Positions 1 through 10,656 are shown, counted from the first letter of the stretch. The stretch is DNA of 64,000 nt from Streptomyces coffeae (GCF_016741875.1 NZ_JAERRF010000028.1:1-64000), one strand, 5' to 3'. Numbers and translations: made by a program. The notes: generated by a model not told the origin, from the letters alone.

Positions 1-25
1 GGGGGGGGGGGGGGGGGGGGGGGGG
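1..25. other. 25-nt G homopolymer at window edge
   Basis: The first 25 bases are all G. Runs of this length are not expected in a finished chromosome, so this looks like a contig-end or sequencing artefact rather than biology. It may also explain why no response regulator is found next to the kinase gene that follows. Confidence 0.7.
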
Positions 26-82
26 CGGCGGATGGCGAGCTCGAGCCAGGGGCTCCAATTTACGGAGCGTAATTGACGGGGG

Positions 83-100
83 CCAGGGTCCGGACCCTGG
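83..100. terminator. 18-bp perfect palindrome downstream of the kinase gene
   Basis: CCAGGGTCCGGACCCTGG is perfectly self-complementary and lies 55 bp past the stop of the minus-strand kinase gene. It could be a terminator stem or an operator. A smaller dyad, TTACG-GAG-CGTAA, lies at about 60-72. Neither is followed by a T run. No coding region is visible in bases 26-154. Confidence 0.35.
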
Positions 101-154
101 AGTCCACCGGCTGGACGGGGCCCGCCCGAGTGCGTACGGGGCCGGGGCGGTACC

Positions 155-1777
155 TCAGCCGACCGCGGACGCCGCCAGCGGCAGGCTGACCGTGAATTCC
201 GCGCCGCCGCCCTCCGCCGCCGACACCCGCACCGTGCCCGCGTTGCGGTGGACCGCCTGCTGGACGAGGGCCAGGCCCAGCCCCCGGCCCGGGGACTTGG
301 TGCTCCAGCCGCGGCGGAAGATCTCCTCGGCCGCCGACGGGTCCAGACCGTCCCCGGTGTCGGCGACGCGCAGGGTCAGCTCGCCGTCGGCCGCGCGGGC
401 GGTGACCGTGACGCGGGCGCTGCGGGCCGCGCCGCTGCCCACGCCCTCGGCCGCGGCGTCCGTCGCGTTGTCGAGGAGGTTGCCGAGGATGGTCACCAGG
501 TCGCGGGCGGGCAGACCGGGCGGCAGGACGCCGTCGTCGATCCGGCTGTCCGGGGCGAGGACGAGGTCGACGCCGCGTTCGCTGGCCTGGGCCGCCTTGC
601 CCAGCAGCAGGGCGGCGAGCACCGGCTCGGCGACGGCGGCGACCACCTGGTCGGTCAGCGCCTGGGCCAGTTCCAGTTCGGCCGTGGCGAACTCCACCGC
701 CTCATCGGCTCGGCCCAGCTCGATCAGGGAGACGACGGCGTGCAGCCGGTTGGCCGCCTCGTGGGCCTGGGAGCGCAGGGCCTCGGCGAAGCCGCGGACG
801 GAGTCCAGTTCGCCGGAGAGCGCCTGGAGCTCGGTGTGGTCACGCAGGGTGACCATGGTGCCGCGCCGCTCACCGCTGCTCACCGGGGAGGTGTTGACGA
901 CCAGCACCCGCTGCGCGGTCAGATGCAGCTCGTCCACGCGCGGCTCGGTGGCCAGCAGGGCGCCGGTCAGCGCCGGGGGCAGGCCCAGCTCGGTGACGTA
1001 GGCGCCGACCGCGTCGCCGGACAGCCCCAGCAGCTCCCGTCCGCCGTCGTTGATCAGGGCGATCCGCCGCCGTCCGTCGAGCATCAGCAGCCCCTCGCGC
1101 ACGGCGTGCAGGGCGGCCTCGTGGTAGTCGTGCATCCGGCTCAGCTCGGCGGCGTTCATCCCGTGCGTATGGCGGCGCAGCCGGGCGTTGATGACGTACG
1201 CGGCCGCCCCGCCGACCGCGAGGGCGGCGAGCGCGACACCGAGCAGGGCGAGCAGTTGGCGGCGCACCTCGGCGCTGATGGTGTCCACCGTGATGCCCGC
1301 GCTGACCAGCGCGGTGATCCGGCCCCCGGCGGCCGCGTCGCGGACCGGAGCGACCACGCGCACCGAGGGGCCGAGGGTGCCGGTGTAGGTCTCGGGGAAG
1401 ATCCGGCCGTGCAGCGCGGGCCGGATGTGGCCGAGGTAGCGGGCACCGATCTGCTTCGGGTCGGGGTGGGTCCAGCGGATACCGCGGGTGTCCATGATCG
1501 TCACAAAGGTGACCCCGGTGTCCCGGCGGACCTTCTCGGCGTACGGCTGGAGCCGGGCGCTGGGGTCCTCGGACCGTACGGCCTCGGCCACCGCGGGGGA
1601 GGCGGCGATGGCGGCCGCGGCGGCGGTGGCCTGGCGGCGGGCGGCCGCCTCCGCCTGCTGCCCGTCGGTCACGTACGCGAAGACGGCGCATCCGGCCACC
1701 AGGGCGGCCACCAGCACGACCTGCATGGCGAAGAGCTGGCCGGCCAGGCTCCGGGGGCGGGGCACGCGCATGCCCAT
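155..1777 (-). CDS. CitA/DcuB-family sensor histidine kinase
   Basis: Membrane sensor kinase of about 540 aa. The order is a short cytoplasmic N-terminus, a membrane helix (about 14-38), an extracytoplasmic sCache-like domain (about 40-170), a second helix (about 173-197), a PAS domain, a histidine box and an ATPase domain. The phospho-acceptor box reads SQAHEAANRLH, the SpoOB-type box of the CitA/DcuS group. ATP-binding motifs NLLDNATDAA, ADTGDGLDP and GRGLGLALVQ follow. Such kinases sense citrate or C4-dicarboxylates, and the divergent neighbour is dctA, so dicarboxylate sensing is a reasonable inference. The expected response regulator is not in the 154 bases downstream. The start is uncertain: ATG at 1777 and 1771 both precede the first helix, and neither has a clear ribosome binding site. 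Confidence 0.9.
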   Translation of the reverse strand: MGMRVPRPRSLAGQLFAMQVVLVAALVAGCAVFAYVTDGQQAEAAARRQATAAAAAIAASPAVAEAVRSEDPSARLQPYAEKVRRDTGVTFVTIMDTRGIRWTHPDPKQIGARYLGHIRPALHGRIFPETYTGTLGPSVRVVAPVRDAAAGGRITALVSAGITVDTISAEVRRQLLALLGVALAALAVGGAAAYVINARLRRHTHGMNAAELSRMHDYHEAALHAVREGLLMLDGRRRIALINDGGRELLGLSGDAVGAYVTELGLPPALTGALLATEPRVDELHLTAQRVLVVNTSPVSSGERRGTMVTLRDHTELQALSGELDSVRGFAEALRSQAHEAANRLHAVVSLIELGRADEAVEFATAELELAQALTDQVVAAVAEPVLAALLLGKAAQASERGVDLVLAPDSRIDDGVLPPGLPARDLVTILGNLLDNATDAAAEGVGSGAARSARVTVTARAADGELTLRVADTGDGLDPSAAEEIFRRGWSTKSPGRGLGLALVQQAVHRNAGTVRVSAAEGGGAEFTVSLPLAASAVG

Positions 1778-1800
1778 CAGTCTGCACACGCGCCATCGCG

Positions 1801-1818
1801 TGAACGAAATGAACGGAA
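1801..1818. promoter_or_regulatory. tandem 9-nt direct repeat in the kinase/dctA divergent region
   Basis: TGAACGAAA is followed immediately by TGAACGGAA (8 of 9 identical). It lies in the 158-bp region between the divergent kinase and dctA starts. CitB/DcuR-type regulators commonly bind direct repeats, so this is a candidate response-regulator site; that is inference. Confidence 0.4.
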
Positions 1819-1869
1819 GGGTGACCCCCATCACAGGGTGGGGCATAGTCGCCGGGACCGTTCAAGGCG

Positions 1870-1886
1870 GTGTGCGAGCCGCACAC
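1870..1886. promoter_or_regulatory. 6-5-6 inverted repeat upstream of dctA
   Basis: GTGTGC-GAGCC-GCACAC is a perfect dyad ending 49 bp before the dctA GTG. It is well placed for an operator overlapping the dctA promoter or leader. The bound protein is unknown. Confidence 0.4.
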
Positions 1887-1935
1887 GGTACAGCGCCGGG
1901 ACAGTTGGACGGCACATACAGAAGGAGGCAGCACC

Positions 1936-3387
1936 GTGGCTGCGCAGACCTCGCCGACCGGACCGGGAAGCGCCGGGCCCAAGGGGGCGAATCCCAGCGG
2001 GATGAATCCCAAGGGGGCGAAGAAGGAAAGGATTCACTACCTCTATCTCGCCGTGATCGGCGCGGTGGCGCTCGGCATCGTGGTGGGCTTCGCGGCGCCC
2101 GGGGTGGCGGTGGAGCTGAAGCCCATCGGCACCGGCTTTGTGAATCTGATCAAGATGCTGATCTCGCCGATCATCTTCTGCACGATCGTGCTGGGCATCG
2201 GCTCGGTTCGGAAGGCCGCGAAGGTCGGTGCGGTCGGCGGGCTCGCGCTCGGCTACTTCATGCTGATGTCGACCGTCGCCCTGGCCATAGGGCTGGTCGT
2301 CGGGAACATACTCGAGCCCGGCAGTGGGCTGCATATGAGTCATGAGGCAGCTCAGGCCGGGCAGAGCCAGGCGAAGGGTGGGAGCGAGTCCACGGCGGAC
2401 TTCCTGCTCGGCATCATCCCCACCACTCTTGTCTCCGCCTTCACCTCGGAGAAGGTGCTCCAGACCCTCTTTGTGGCCCTGCTGGTGGGCTTTGCGCTCC
2501 AGGCTCTGGGCAAGGCGGGCGAGCCGGTGCTGCGCGGTGTCGGCCACATCCAGCAACTGGTCTTCAAACTGCTGTCGATGGTCATGTGGGCGGCGCCGGT
2601 GGGCGCCTTCGGCGCCATCGCGGCGGTGGTCGGCGAGACCGGTCTGGACGCGCTCAAGGCGCTCGCCGTCATCATGATCGGCTTCTATGTCACCTGCGCC
2701 CTGTTCGTGGTGGTCGTCCTCGGCACACTGCTGCGGCTGGTCGCGGGGGTGAATCTGTTCCTGCTGCTGAAGTATCTGGCGCGGGAGTTCCTGCTGATCC
2801 TGTCGACCTCGTCGTCGGAGTCCGCGCTGCCGCTGCTGATCGCCAAGATGGAGCACGCGGGCGTCAGCCGCCCGGTCGTCGGCATCACCGTGCCCACCGG
2901 CTACTCCTTCAACCTGGACGGCACGGCGATCTATCTGACCATGGCCTCGCTGTTCATCGCCGAGGCGATGGGCGACCCGCTCTCGATCGGCCAGCAGATC
3001 TCCCTGCTGGTGTTCATGATCGTGGCGTCGAAGGGCGCGGCCGGTGTCACCGGCGCGGGCATGGCGACCCTGGCGGGCGGCCTCCAGTCGCATCGGCCGG
3101 AACTGGTGGACGGCGTCGGCCTGATCGTCGGTATCGACCGCTTCATGAGCGAGGCCCGTGCGCTGACCAACTTCGCGGGCAACGCGGTCGCCACCGTCCT
3201 CGTCGGCACCTGGACCAAGGAGATCGACAAGGATCGGATGCGGGAAGTTCTCGCCGGACGGCTGCCGTTCGACAGCGAGGCCTTCGCCCTGAACGGCGGT
3301 GGCCACGGCACCGTGCACACCGGCTCCGAGGCCGGTGTCCCCGAGCAGCGCGGCGACGACACGGCGAAGGAGCAGGTGCCCGCGTAG
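1936..3387 (+). CDS. dctA: DctA-type C4-dicarboxylate:cation symporter
   Basis: Multi-spanning importer of 483 aa in the DAACS (SLC1-like) family, expected to take up succinate, fumarate and malate with protons or sodium. Family signatures are visible: SPIIFCTIVLGIG in an early helix, the serine-rich re-entrant loop STSSSESALPLL, the GYSFNLDGTAIYLT helix and the GMATLAGGLQ region. The reading frame is open further upstream, but GTG at 1936 has a textbook site (GAAGGAGG, about 8 nt away), so I start there. The first 30 residues are Gly/Pro/Lys rich and precede helix 1. The gene is divergent from a dicarboxylate-type sensor kinase, suggesting two-component control. A long terminator follows. 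Confidence 0.95.
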   Translation: MAAQTSPTGPGSAGPKGANPSGMNPKGAKKERIHYLYLAVIGAVALGIVVGFAAPGVAVELKPIGTGFVNLIKMLISPIIFCTIVLGIGSVRKAAKVGAVGGLALGYFMLMSTVALAIGLVVGNILEPGSGLHMSHEAAQAGQSQAKGGSESTADFLLGIIPTTLVSAFTSEKVLQTLFVALLVGFALQALGKAGEPVLRGVGHIQQLVFKLLSMVMWAAPVGAFGAIAAVVGETGLDALKALAVIMIGFYVTCALFVVVVLGTLLRLVAGVNLFLLLKYLAREFLLILSTSSSESALPLLIAKMEHAGVSRPVVGITVPTGYSFNLDGTAIYLTMASLFIAEAMGDPLSIGQQISLLVFMIVASKGAAGVTGAGMATLAGGLQSHRPELVDGVGLIVGIDRFMSEARALTNFAGNAVATVLVGTWTKEIDKDRMREVLAGRLPFDSEAFALNGGGHGTVHTGSEAGVPEQRGDDTAKEQVPA

Positions 3388-3389
3388 GT

Positions 3390-3433
3390 CCTGTCCGGCG
3401 GATCTTCGGGCCCGCGAAGATCCGCCGGACAGG
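3390..3433 (+). terminator. 19-bp stem terminator after dctA
   Basis: A perfect 19-bp stem beginning CCTGTCCGGCGGATC, with a 6-nt loop, starts 3 nt after the dctA stop codon. Confidence 0.8.
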
Positions 3434-3473
3434 GCCTGAGGCCCGCTCCCGCTCCGCAACGCCCCGCGCGACC

Positions 3474-3507
3474 GCGGCCCTGCCCCTCTGAATCGGGGCA
3501 GGGCCGC
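3474..3507. terminator. bidirectional terminator between convergent genes
   Basis: GCGGCCCTGCCCC and GGGGCAGGGCCGC form a 13-bp stem with an 8-nt loop. It lies between dctA (+) and the dioxygenase gene (-), which converge here. Confidence 0.7.
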
Positions 3508-3556
3508 CGGCGGGTATCAGCCCGTGGGCGTCACCGTGGGCGTTGCGGGCAGAGGC

Positions 3557-4468
3557 TCAGGACGAGGCGCTGGGCCGCGGCCGGCCGCCGGGTCCCGCCT
3601 CGGGCGGTGTCGCGCCCGGGTCGACGCCCAGGACGACCGAGCCGGTCAGCCCCTTGTCGTAACGGCCTCGGGCGATCTGCTTCAGCTTCACCACCGAGGC
3701 CGCGCCCGCCGACTGGCCGATGCGGTCGTCGGTGAGTTTCACCCGCTCGGCTCCCGTGTGTTTCGCGTACGGATCCAACTCGGCGATGGCGTCGGCCACC
3801 GTGTCGGAGAAGAACACCTGGCCGGTGTGGGCGACATGGCCGCCCTCGTACGTGCCGCCCCGCACCTCACCCGCGGAGTGCACCTTGAGGTGGATATGGG
3901 TGGTACGGCCGTAGTACCAGCCGGGGAAGATCGTCCGGAACGTCGCCGTGCCGTGCCGGTCGGTGAGCTGGATCCCCCGCAGGAAGGTCGTTTCGTCGGT
4001 GTTCGGGACATGGCCGTTCTCATCGGCCTTGCCGGGGTCGAAGGGCTCGTCGGGGGAGATGGCGGTGTATCCGGCGTAGACGCCGCCCGCGTCGCAGTGC
4101 CAGATGTCCACCGCCGCGCCGGACAGGGGCGCGCAGTTCCTGGTGTCCAGCACCTGGAAGGTCAGGGCGAGCGGGACGCCCGGCCGGTTCTCCGTGATGT
4201 CGCGACGGACCTTCTCGTCCGCCAGGTAGTAGGGGCCCGTCATCTGCTCCGCGGTGAGGACGCAGTGCGGGGTGGCGGTGGAGCCGGTGGCCGCGTCCGC
4301 GGCAGAGCTCTCCGATCCGGCCGACGCCTGGGTGGCGTACCCCGCGATTCCGGCAGCCCCGAGCCCCGCTCCGCCGAGGACGGTCAGGATCGTGCGGCGG
4401 CTGGGGCTCGTCGGGGCCGTGGCGTTCGGGTCATCCGCTGAGTGGGGTTGCTCTTCGTCTGTCGCCAT
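3557..4468 (-). CDS. Tat-exported intradiol ring-cleavage dioxygenase-like protein
   Basis: Protein of 303 aa. A twin-arginine signal (SRRTILTVLGG, about 23-33) runs into a hydrophobic stretch, so export in folded form is likely. The mature part matches the protocatechuate/catechol intradiol dioxygenase fold: GPYYLADEKVRRDI with the first candidate Fe-ligand Tyr, then AVDIWHCDAGGVYAGY, then FPGWYYGRTTHIHLKVH with the second Tyr and the two His ligands. This family cleaves catechol-type rings with non-haem Fe(III). The exported subgroup usually has an undefined aromatic substrate. It lies 69 bp downstream of glgB on the same strand and could receive read-through from the glycogen genes. Substrate and lignin or aromatic role are not shown by the sequence. 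Confidence 0.88.
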   Translation of the reverse strand: MATDEEQPHSADDPNATAPTSPSRRTILTVLGGAGLGAAGIAGYATQASAGSESSAADAATGSTATPHCVLTAEQMTGPYYLADEKVRRDITENRPGVPLALTFQVLDTRNCAPLSGAAVDIWHCDAGGVYAGYTAISPDEPFDPGKADENGHVPNTDETTFLRGIQLTDRHGTATFRTIFPGWYYGRTTHIHLKVHSAGEVRGGTYEGGHVAHTGQVFFSDTVADAIAELDPYAKHTGAERVKLTDDRIGQSAGAASVVKLKQIARGRYDKGLTGSVVLGVDPGATPPEAGPGGRPRPSASS

Positions 4469-4537
4469 GCCGTGGAACCTAGGATTCCCGCATAGGCGGG
4501 GGCTGGGCGGCGGCTGGGGATTCGCTGTGAAACAGCT

Positions 4538-7114
4538 TCACTCAGGCATAGTTGACGCTCCGTCAGACATGGCAGGCCGCAGCCAGACCGTGGCCAGCGG
4601 GGGCAGTGCCGTGAGGATGCTGGCGGGGCGGCCGTGCCAGGCGGTGGCCTCCGCCTTCAGTGGCTCCCGGTTGGTCACCCCGCTGCCGCCGAAGCGCTCC
4701 TGGTCGGTGTTGAGCACCTCGTACCACTCCGCCGTCCCACCGGGCACCCCGATGCGGTACGAGTAACGGACGACCGGGGAGAAGTTGCTGATGGCCAGCA
4801 GCGGCGCGCCCTCGGCGTCGAAGCGCAGGAAGGCGAACACATTGTCCTCGCGCGCGTCCCCCTCGACCCAGGAGAAGCCCTCCGGGACGGTGTCCCGCTG
4901 CCACAGCGGGGGCGTGGCCGTGTAGACCCGGTTCAGCTCGCGCACCAGATCCCGTACGCCCCGGTGGTCGGCCTCGGCGGAGTACGAGGGGTCCAGCAGC
5001 CACCAGTCCGGGCCGTGGCCTTCCGACCACTCCGCCCCCTGCGCGAACTCCTGCCCCATGAAGAGCAGTTGCTTGCCCGGATGGGCCCACATGAAGCCCA
5101 GGTACGCACGGTGGTTGGCCCGCTGCTGCCACCAGTCGCCCGGCATCTTGGACACCAGGGCGCCCTTGCCGTGCACCACCTCGTCGTGCGAGATGGGCAG
5201 GACGTAGTTCTCGCTGTAGGCGTACACCATCGAGAACGTCATCTCGTGGTGGTGGTACTTGCGGTGCACCGGCTCGTGCGCCACGTACCCCAGCGAGTCG
5301 TGCATCCAGCCCATGTTCCACTTCAGCCCGAAGCCGAGGCCGCCGAAACCGCCCGCGCCCATATGGTGGGTGGCGCGGGTGACCCCGTCCCAGGCGGTGG
5401 ACTCCTCGGCGATGGTGAGCACCCCGGGACAGCGGCGGTAGACGGTGGCGTTCATCTCCTGGAGGAACGCCACGGCGTCCAGGTTCTCGCGGCCGCCGTG
5501 CGCGTTGGGCGTCCACTGGCCCGGCTCACGGGAGTAGTCGAGGTACAGCATCGAGGCCACGGCGTCCACCCGCAGTCCGTCGATATGGAACTCCTCGCAC
5601 CAGTAGACCGCGTTGGCCACCAGGAAATTGCGCACCTCGGCGCGGCCGTAGTCGAACTCCAGCGTGCCCCAGTCCGGATGCGCGGCCCGCCGCGGGTCGG
5701 CGGGCTCGTACAAGGGACGGCCGTCGAACTCGGCCAGCGCCCAGTCGTCCCGCGGGAAGTGCGCGGGCACCCAGTCCGCCAGGACACCGATGCCCGCCTG
5801 GTGCAGGGCGTCCACCAGGTGCTTGAAGTCGTCGGGGGTGCCCAGCCGCGCGGTGGGCGCGTAGAAACCGGTGACCTGGTAGCCCCATGAGCCGCCGAAG
5901 GGATGCTCGGCCACCGGCATCAGCTCGACATGGGTGAAGCCGAGGTCCTTGACGTAGGCGGGCAGTTGCTCGGCGAGCTGCCGGTACGTCAATCCCGGTC
6001 GCCAGGACGGCAGATGCACCTCGTACACCGAGAACGGGGACTCGTGCACCCGTCGGCCCTGGCGGCGGGCCATCCAGATCTGGTCGTTCCACTGGTGGTG
6101 CGAGAGGTGCACCACCGAGGCGGTGGCGGGCGGGCACTCGGTGCGCCGGGCCATCGGGTCGGCGCGTACGGTGTGGCTGCCGTCGGGCCGGGTGATCTGG
6201 AACTTGTACAGCGCGCCCTCGCCGACACCGGGCAGGAACAGCTCCCACACCCCGCTGCCGCCCAGCGAGCGCATCGGGAAGGCGGTGCCGTCCCAGTACG
6301 TGAAGTCCCCGGTGATCCGCACTCCGAGTGCGTCCGGCGCCCAGACGGTGAACCGGGTTCCGGTCACGCCCTGATGGGTCATCGGATGCGCGCCCAGCGC
6401 CCGCCACAGCTCCTCGTGGCGGCCCTCGCCGATCAGATGCAGATCGAGTTCGCCGAGGGCGGGGAGGAAGCGGTAGGGGTCCGCCAGCTCCAGTTCGGCG
6501 CCCTCGTACGCGACCAGCAGCCGGTAGTCGGGGATCTCCGTCAGCGGCAGCACACCGGAGAACAGCCCGTCGCCCTCGGAGCGCAGCCGCACCCGCAGCC
6601 CGGTGGCGGTCACGGTCACCGAGCGGGCGTACGGCCGAAGCGCCCGGATGAGCACGCCGCCGCGCACGGGGTGGGCGCCGAGCAGGGCGTGCGGGTCGTG
6701 GTGTGCCCCGCTGAGCAGCCGCCGCCGGTCGTCGTCGCCGAGGGCGGGCGCGGGCCGCACTCCGTGGTCGTCGGCGGCGGGCTCGGGATCCGGACCGGGG
6801 GCGGGGCCGGTGGCCGGGCGTCCGGTGACGGGCCGCCGGTCCCCGGCCGGATCCGCGGCCCGTTCCGCCGCGTCAGCCGCGTCAGCCGCGTCAGCCGCGT
6901 CCGCCGCGTCCGCTCCGGCCGCTTCCGCCGCGGCGTCGCGTCGCACGGCGCGCGGTACGGGAGGGGAGCCGTAGGAGACACGGGACCCGGAGCGATGCGG
7001 GCTGCGGAAGGTCGGCGGGACCGCCGGCACAGGGGTGCCGCCGGTGGCGGCGGGGTCCTGGCCCGGCCCCTCGCCGGACGGCGGATGCGGACGGGACGGC
7101 GGACGTGCGGTCAC
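4538..7114 (-). CDS. glgB: 1,4-alpha-glucan branching enzyme GlgB
   Basis: Branching enzyme of 858 aa (GH13 subfamily 9), which makes alpha-1,6 branches in cytoplasmic alpha-glucan. It has an N-terminal carbohydrate-binding region, then the (beta/alpha)8 barrel with GLRVDAVASMLY (nucleophile Asp), IAEESTAW (acid/base Glu) and ISHDEVVHG (third carboxylate), then a C-terminal beta domain. Start: GTG at 7114 overlaps the mak stop as GTGA, with GGAGG upstream, so the two are translationally coupled. About 100 residues at the N-terminus are low-complexity, including a run of Asp-Ala-Ala units coded by near-identical 9-nt repeats around 6868-6917. Last step of the GlgE route encoded by glgE-treS-mak-glgB. 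Confidence 0.96.
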   Translation of the reverse strand: MTARPPSRPHPPSGEGPGQDPAATGGTPVPAVPPTFRSPHRSGSRVSYGSPPVPRAVRRDAAAEAAGADAADAADAADAADAAERAADPAGDRRPVTGRPATGPAPGPDPEPAADDHGVRPAPALGDDDRRRLLSGAHHDPHALLGAHPVRGGVLIRALRPYARSVTVTATGLRVRLRSEGDGLFSGVLPLTEIPDYRLLVAYEGAELELADPYRFLPALGELDLHLIGEGRHEELWRALGAHPMTHQGVTGTRFTVWAPDALGVRITGDFTYWDGTAFPMRSLGGSGVWELFLPGVGEGALYKFQITRPDGSHTVRADPMARRTECPPATASVVHLSHHQWNDQIWMARRQGRRVHESPFSVYEVHLPSWRPGLTYRQLAEQLPAYVKDLGFTHVELMPVAEHPFGGSWGYQVTGFYAPTARLGTPDDFKHLVDALHQAGIGVLADWVPAHFPRDDWALAEFDGRPLYEPADPRRAAHPDWGTLEFDYGRAEVRNFLVANAVYWCEEFHIDGLRVDAVASMLYLDYSREPGQWTPNAHGGRENLDAVAFLQEMNATVYRRCPGVLTIAEESTAWDGVTRATHHMGAGGFGGLGFGLKWNMGWMHDSLGYVAHEPVHRKYHHHEMTFSMVYAYSENYVLPISHDEVVHGKGALVSKMPGDWWQQRANHRAYLGFMWAHPGKQLLFMGQEFAQGAEWSEGHGPDWWLLDPSYSAEADHRGVRDLVRELNRVYTATPPLWQRDTVPEGFSWVEGDAREDNVFAFLRFDAEGAPLLAISNFSPVVRYSYRIGVPGGTAEWYEVLNTDQERFGGSGVTNREPLKAEATAWHGRPASILTALPPLATVWLRPAMSDGASTMPE
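6868..6917. repeat. short tandem repeat in the glgB N-terminus
   Basis: Repeated gcgtcagcc units, degenerating to gcgtccgcc, encode consecutive Asp-Ala-Ala units in the non-catalytic N-terminal part of GlgB. It is a likely slippage-prone tract that varies between strains. Confidence 0.6.
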
Positions 7115-8652
7115 GGGGAGGTCCTCCCGGAGGTGTCGGCGGCGAGGCGCCGGATCGCGGACATGGGGACGGACAGCCAGTCGGGGCGGTGCCGGGCCTC
7201 GTAGAGGACTTCGTAGACGGCCTTGTCGGTCTCGTGGGCGCGCAGCAGCTCCGGCTCGTCGCGCGGATCGCTGCCGGACGCCTCCGCGTAGCCCGCGCAG
7301 TAGGCGGCGCGGGTGCGCCCGGCCCACTCCTGGGGGTTCTCGTGGCGGCCCACGGCCGCCGCGTAGTCGAACGAGCGGAGCATGCCCGCGATGTCGCGCA
7401 CCGGCGGCTGCGGACGGCGGCGCTCGGTCAGCGGACGGGACGGCTCGCCTTCGAAGTCGATCAGCGACCACCGGCCGCCGCCCCCGCCCGGGGCCGCCGC
7501 CGTCAGCAGCGCCTGGCCGAGGTGCAGATCGCCGTGGATGCGCTGGGCGCACCAGGTGCGGCCCGCGCGGCCGAGCGCGGCGAGGTCCTCGTAGGCGTTG
7601 TGCAGCGCGGCGCGGTAGGGCTGGAGCGCGGGCACGGCGGCCGCGGCGGAGTCGAGACGTTCGCTCATGGCGGCGGCGAGATGCTCGATCTGACGTCGGC
7701 GCAGCACCGAGGTGGGCAGCGCGCGGGCCATCGCGAGATGCACCTCGGCGGTGGCGTGGCCGAGCGCACGGGCGGCGTCGGTGAAGTCGGCCCGTACGGC
7801 CAGGGCGTCCAGTGCCAGCCGCCAGCCGTCGGCGGAGCCCGCCAGATACGGCTGGAGCACCCCGAGGGTGAACGGCTCCGGGCGGGGCCCGGCGCCCTCG
7901 GCGGGCGGGGCGGCCTCGAACCAGGCGGCGGGCGCCGGCACCCGGGCGCAGTCGGTGCGGGCGAGGGCCAGCGGAAGCTCCAGATCGGGATTGGTGCCGG
8001 GGCTGACCCGCCGGAAGAGCTTGAGAATAAACGTATCGCCATAGACCACCGAGGAATTGGACTGCTCGGCGGTCATCAGCCGCGGGGCGAGGACGGAGGG
8101 GATGGCGGTGGCCGGTTCACGGACGAAACGCAGCGGCCCCAGCCGGCCCGGCACCCGCAGCCGCTCCAGCAGCAGTGCGGCGAGCCGGGGATCGGACAGC
8201 GCCTCGTACAGGGTGCGCCCGTCCAGTGGTCCGCCCTCCGGGCGTCCGACCAGTGCCGGGGCCAGCGGCGGTGGCAGGACGGAGCGCACCCCCAGCAGGA
8301 TCTGGTAGCAGTCGCTGGCCGCCGCGCCGCGCCGGTGGCCGCAGCCGAATCCGTGCCGGTGGCCGGGTGGCTCCGGCTGCTGGGCGCGGATCAGCAGATG
8401 GAGCAGTCCGGGGGTGGCGCCGCCCGCCGCACAGGGCAGCAGCTCGGTGGCGGACACGAGCGCGAAGCCGGTGACCGGGCGCCCCTTGCCCGCGAACCAG
8501 CGCTGCCGGGGCAGCCACTCGGCGAGCAGCGGCGCGAGCGAGGCGAGCAGCCCGCCCCCGTCACCCGGCGCGGCGGTGGCGGACGGGGGCTGGGCCCGCG
8601 GTACGGCGGTCGGCGGGTGATGGACCCCCCGGGAGAATGGAGCTTCCGGCAT
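7111..8652 (-). CDS. mak: maltokinase (Mak/Pep2)
   Basis: ATP-dependent maltose kinase of about 513 aa, making maltose 1-phosphate, the donor used by GlgE. It has a two-lobed aminoglycoside-phosphotransferase-like fold: an N-lobe with VVYGDTFILKLFRR, a catalytic RIHGDLHLGQALL loop, and the Mg-binding LIDFEGEPSRPL segment. Size and motifs match Streptomyces Pep2. ATG at 8652 is preferred over an upstream in-frame start because AGGA sits 9 nt upstream. The stop overlaps the glgB start. It is separated from treS by 267 bp containing a terminator-like hairpin, so its transcription may be partly uncoupled from glgE-treS. Confidence 0.95.
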   Translation of the reverse strand: MPEAPFSRGVHHPPTAVPRAQPPSATAAPGDGGGLLASLAPLLAEWLPRQRWFAGKGRPVTGFALVSATELLPCAAGGATPGLLHLLIRAQQPEPPGHRHGFGCGHRRGAAASDCYQILLGVRSVLPPPLAPALVGRPEGGPLDGRTLYEALSDPRLAALLLERLRVPGRLGPLRFVREPATAIPSVLAPRLMTAEQSNSSVVYGDTFILKLFRRVSPGTNPDLELPLALARTDCARVPAPAAWFEAAPPAEGAGPRPEPFTLGVLQPYLAGSADGWRLALDALAVRADFTDAARALGHATAEVHLAMARALPTSVLRRRQIEHLAAAMSERLDSAAAAVPALQPYRAALHNAYEDLAALGRAGRTWCAQRIHGDLHLGQALLTAAAPGGGGGRWSLIDFEGEPSRPLTERRRPQPPVRDIAGMLRSFDYAAAVGRHENPQEWAGRTRAAYCAGYAEASGSDPRDEPELLRAHETDKAVYEVLYEARHRPDWLSVPMSAIRRLAADTSGRTSP

Positions 8653-8835
8653 GGCGTCGCGTCCTTTCCCCGGGCACACGACAGATCAGGGCAAAGTGTC
8701 CCGGATTGCGGCATTGACTGTGCGACGGTGCGGGACGTGTCGGGCGAGGATCGTCCGTACGGTACGTACGGGGTGCGCGATCGGCTCCGCCAGTGGCGGT
8801 CCTAGGACAGAGTGCCCATGACGGGGTGTCGAAAA

Positions 8836-8870
8836 CGCCCGTACGCGCCCTCGGGGGACGCGTACGGGCG
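8836..8870 (-). terminator. intra-operon hairpin between treS and mak
   Basis: CGCCCGTACGCG and CGCGTACGGGCG form a 12-bp stem with an 11-nt loop, followed on the minus strand by TTTTCG. It sits just past the treS stop. It can act as a full or partial rho-independent terminator inside the glycogen gene set. Confidence 0.7.
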
Positions 8871-8919
8871 GTGCCGCCGTGCTCGGTGGCCGAAAGCCGA
8901 TGGGGCCGGGCCCGGTGGC

Positions 8920-10652
<1,733 letters not shown>

Positions 10653-10656
<4 letters not shown>

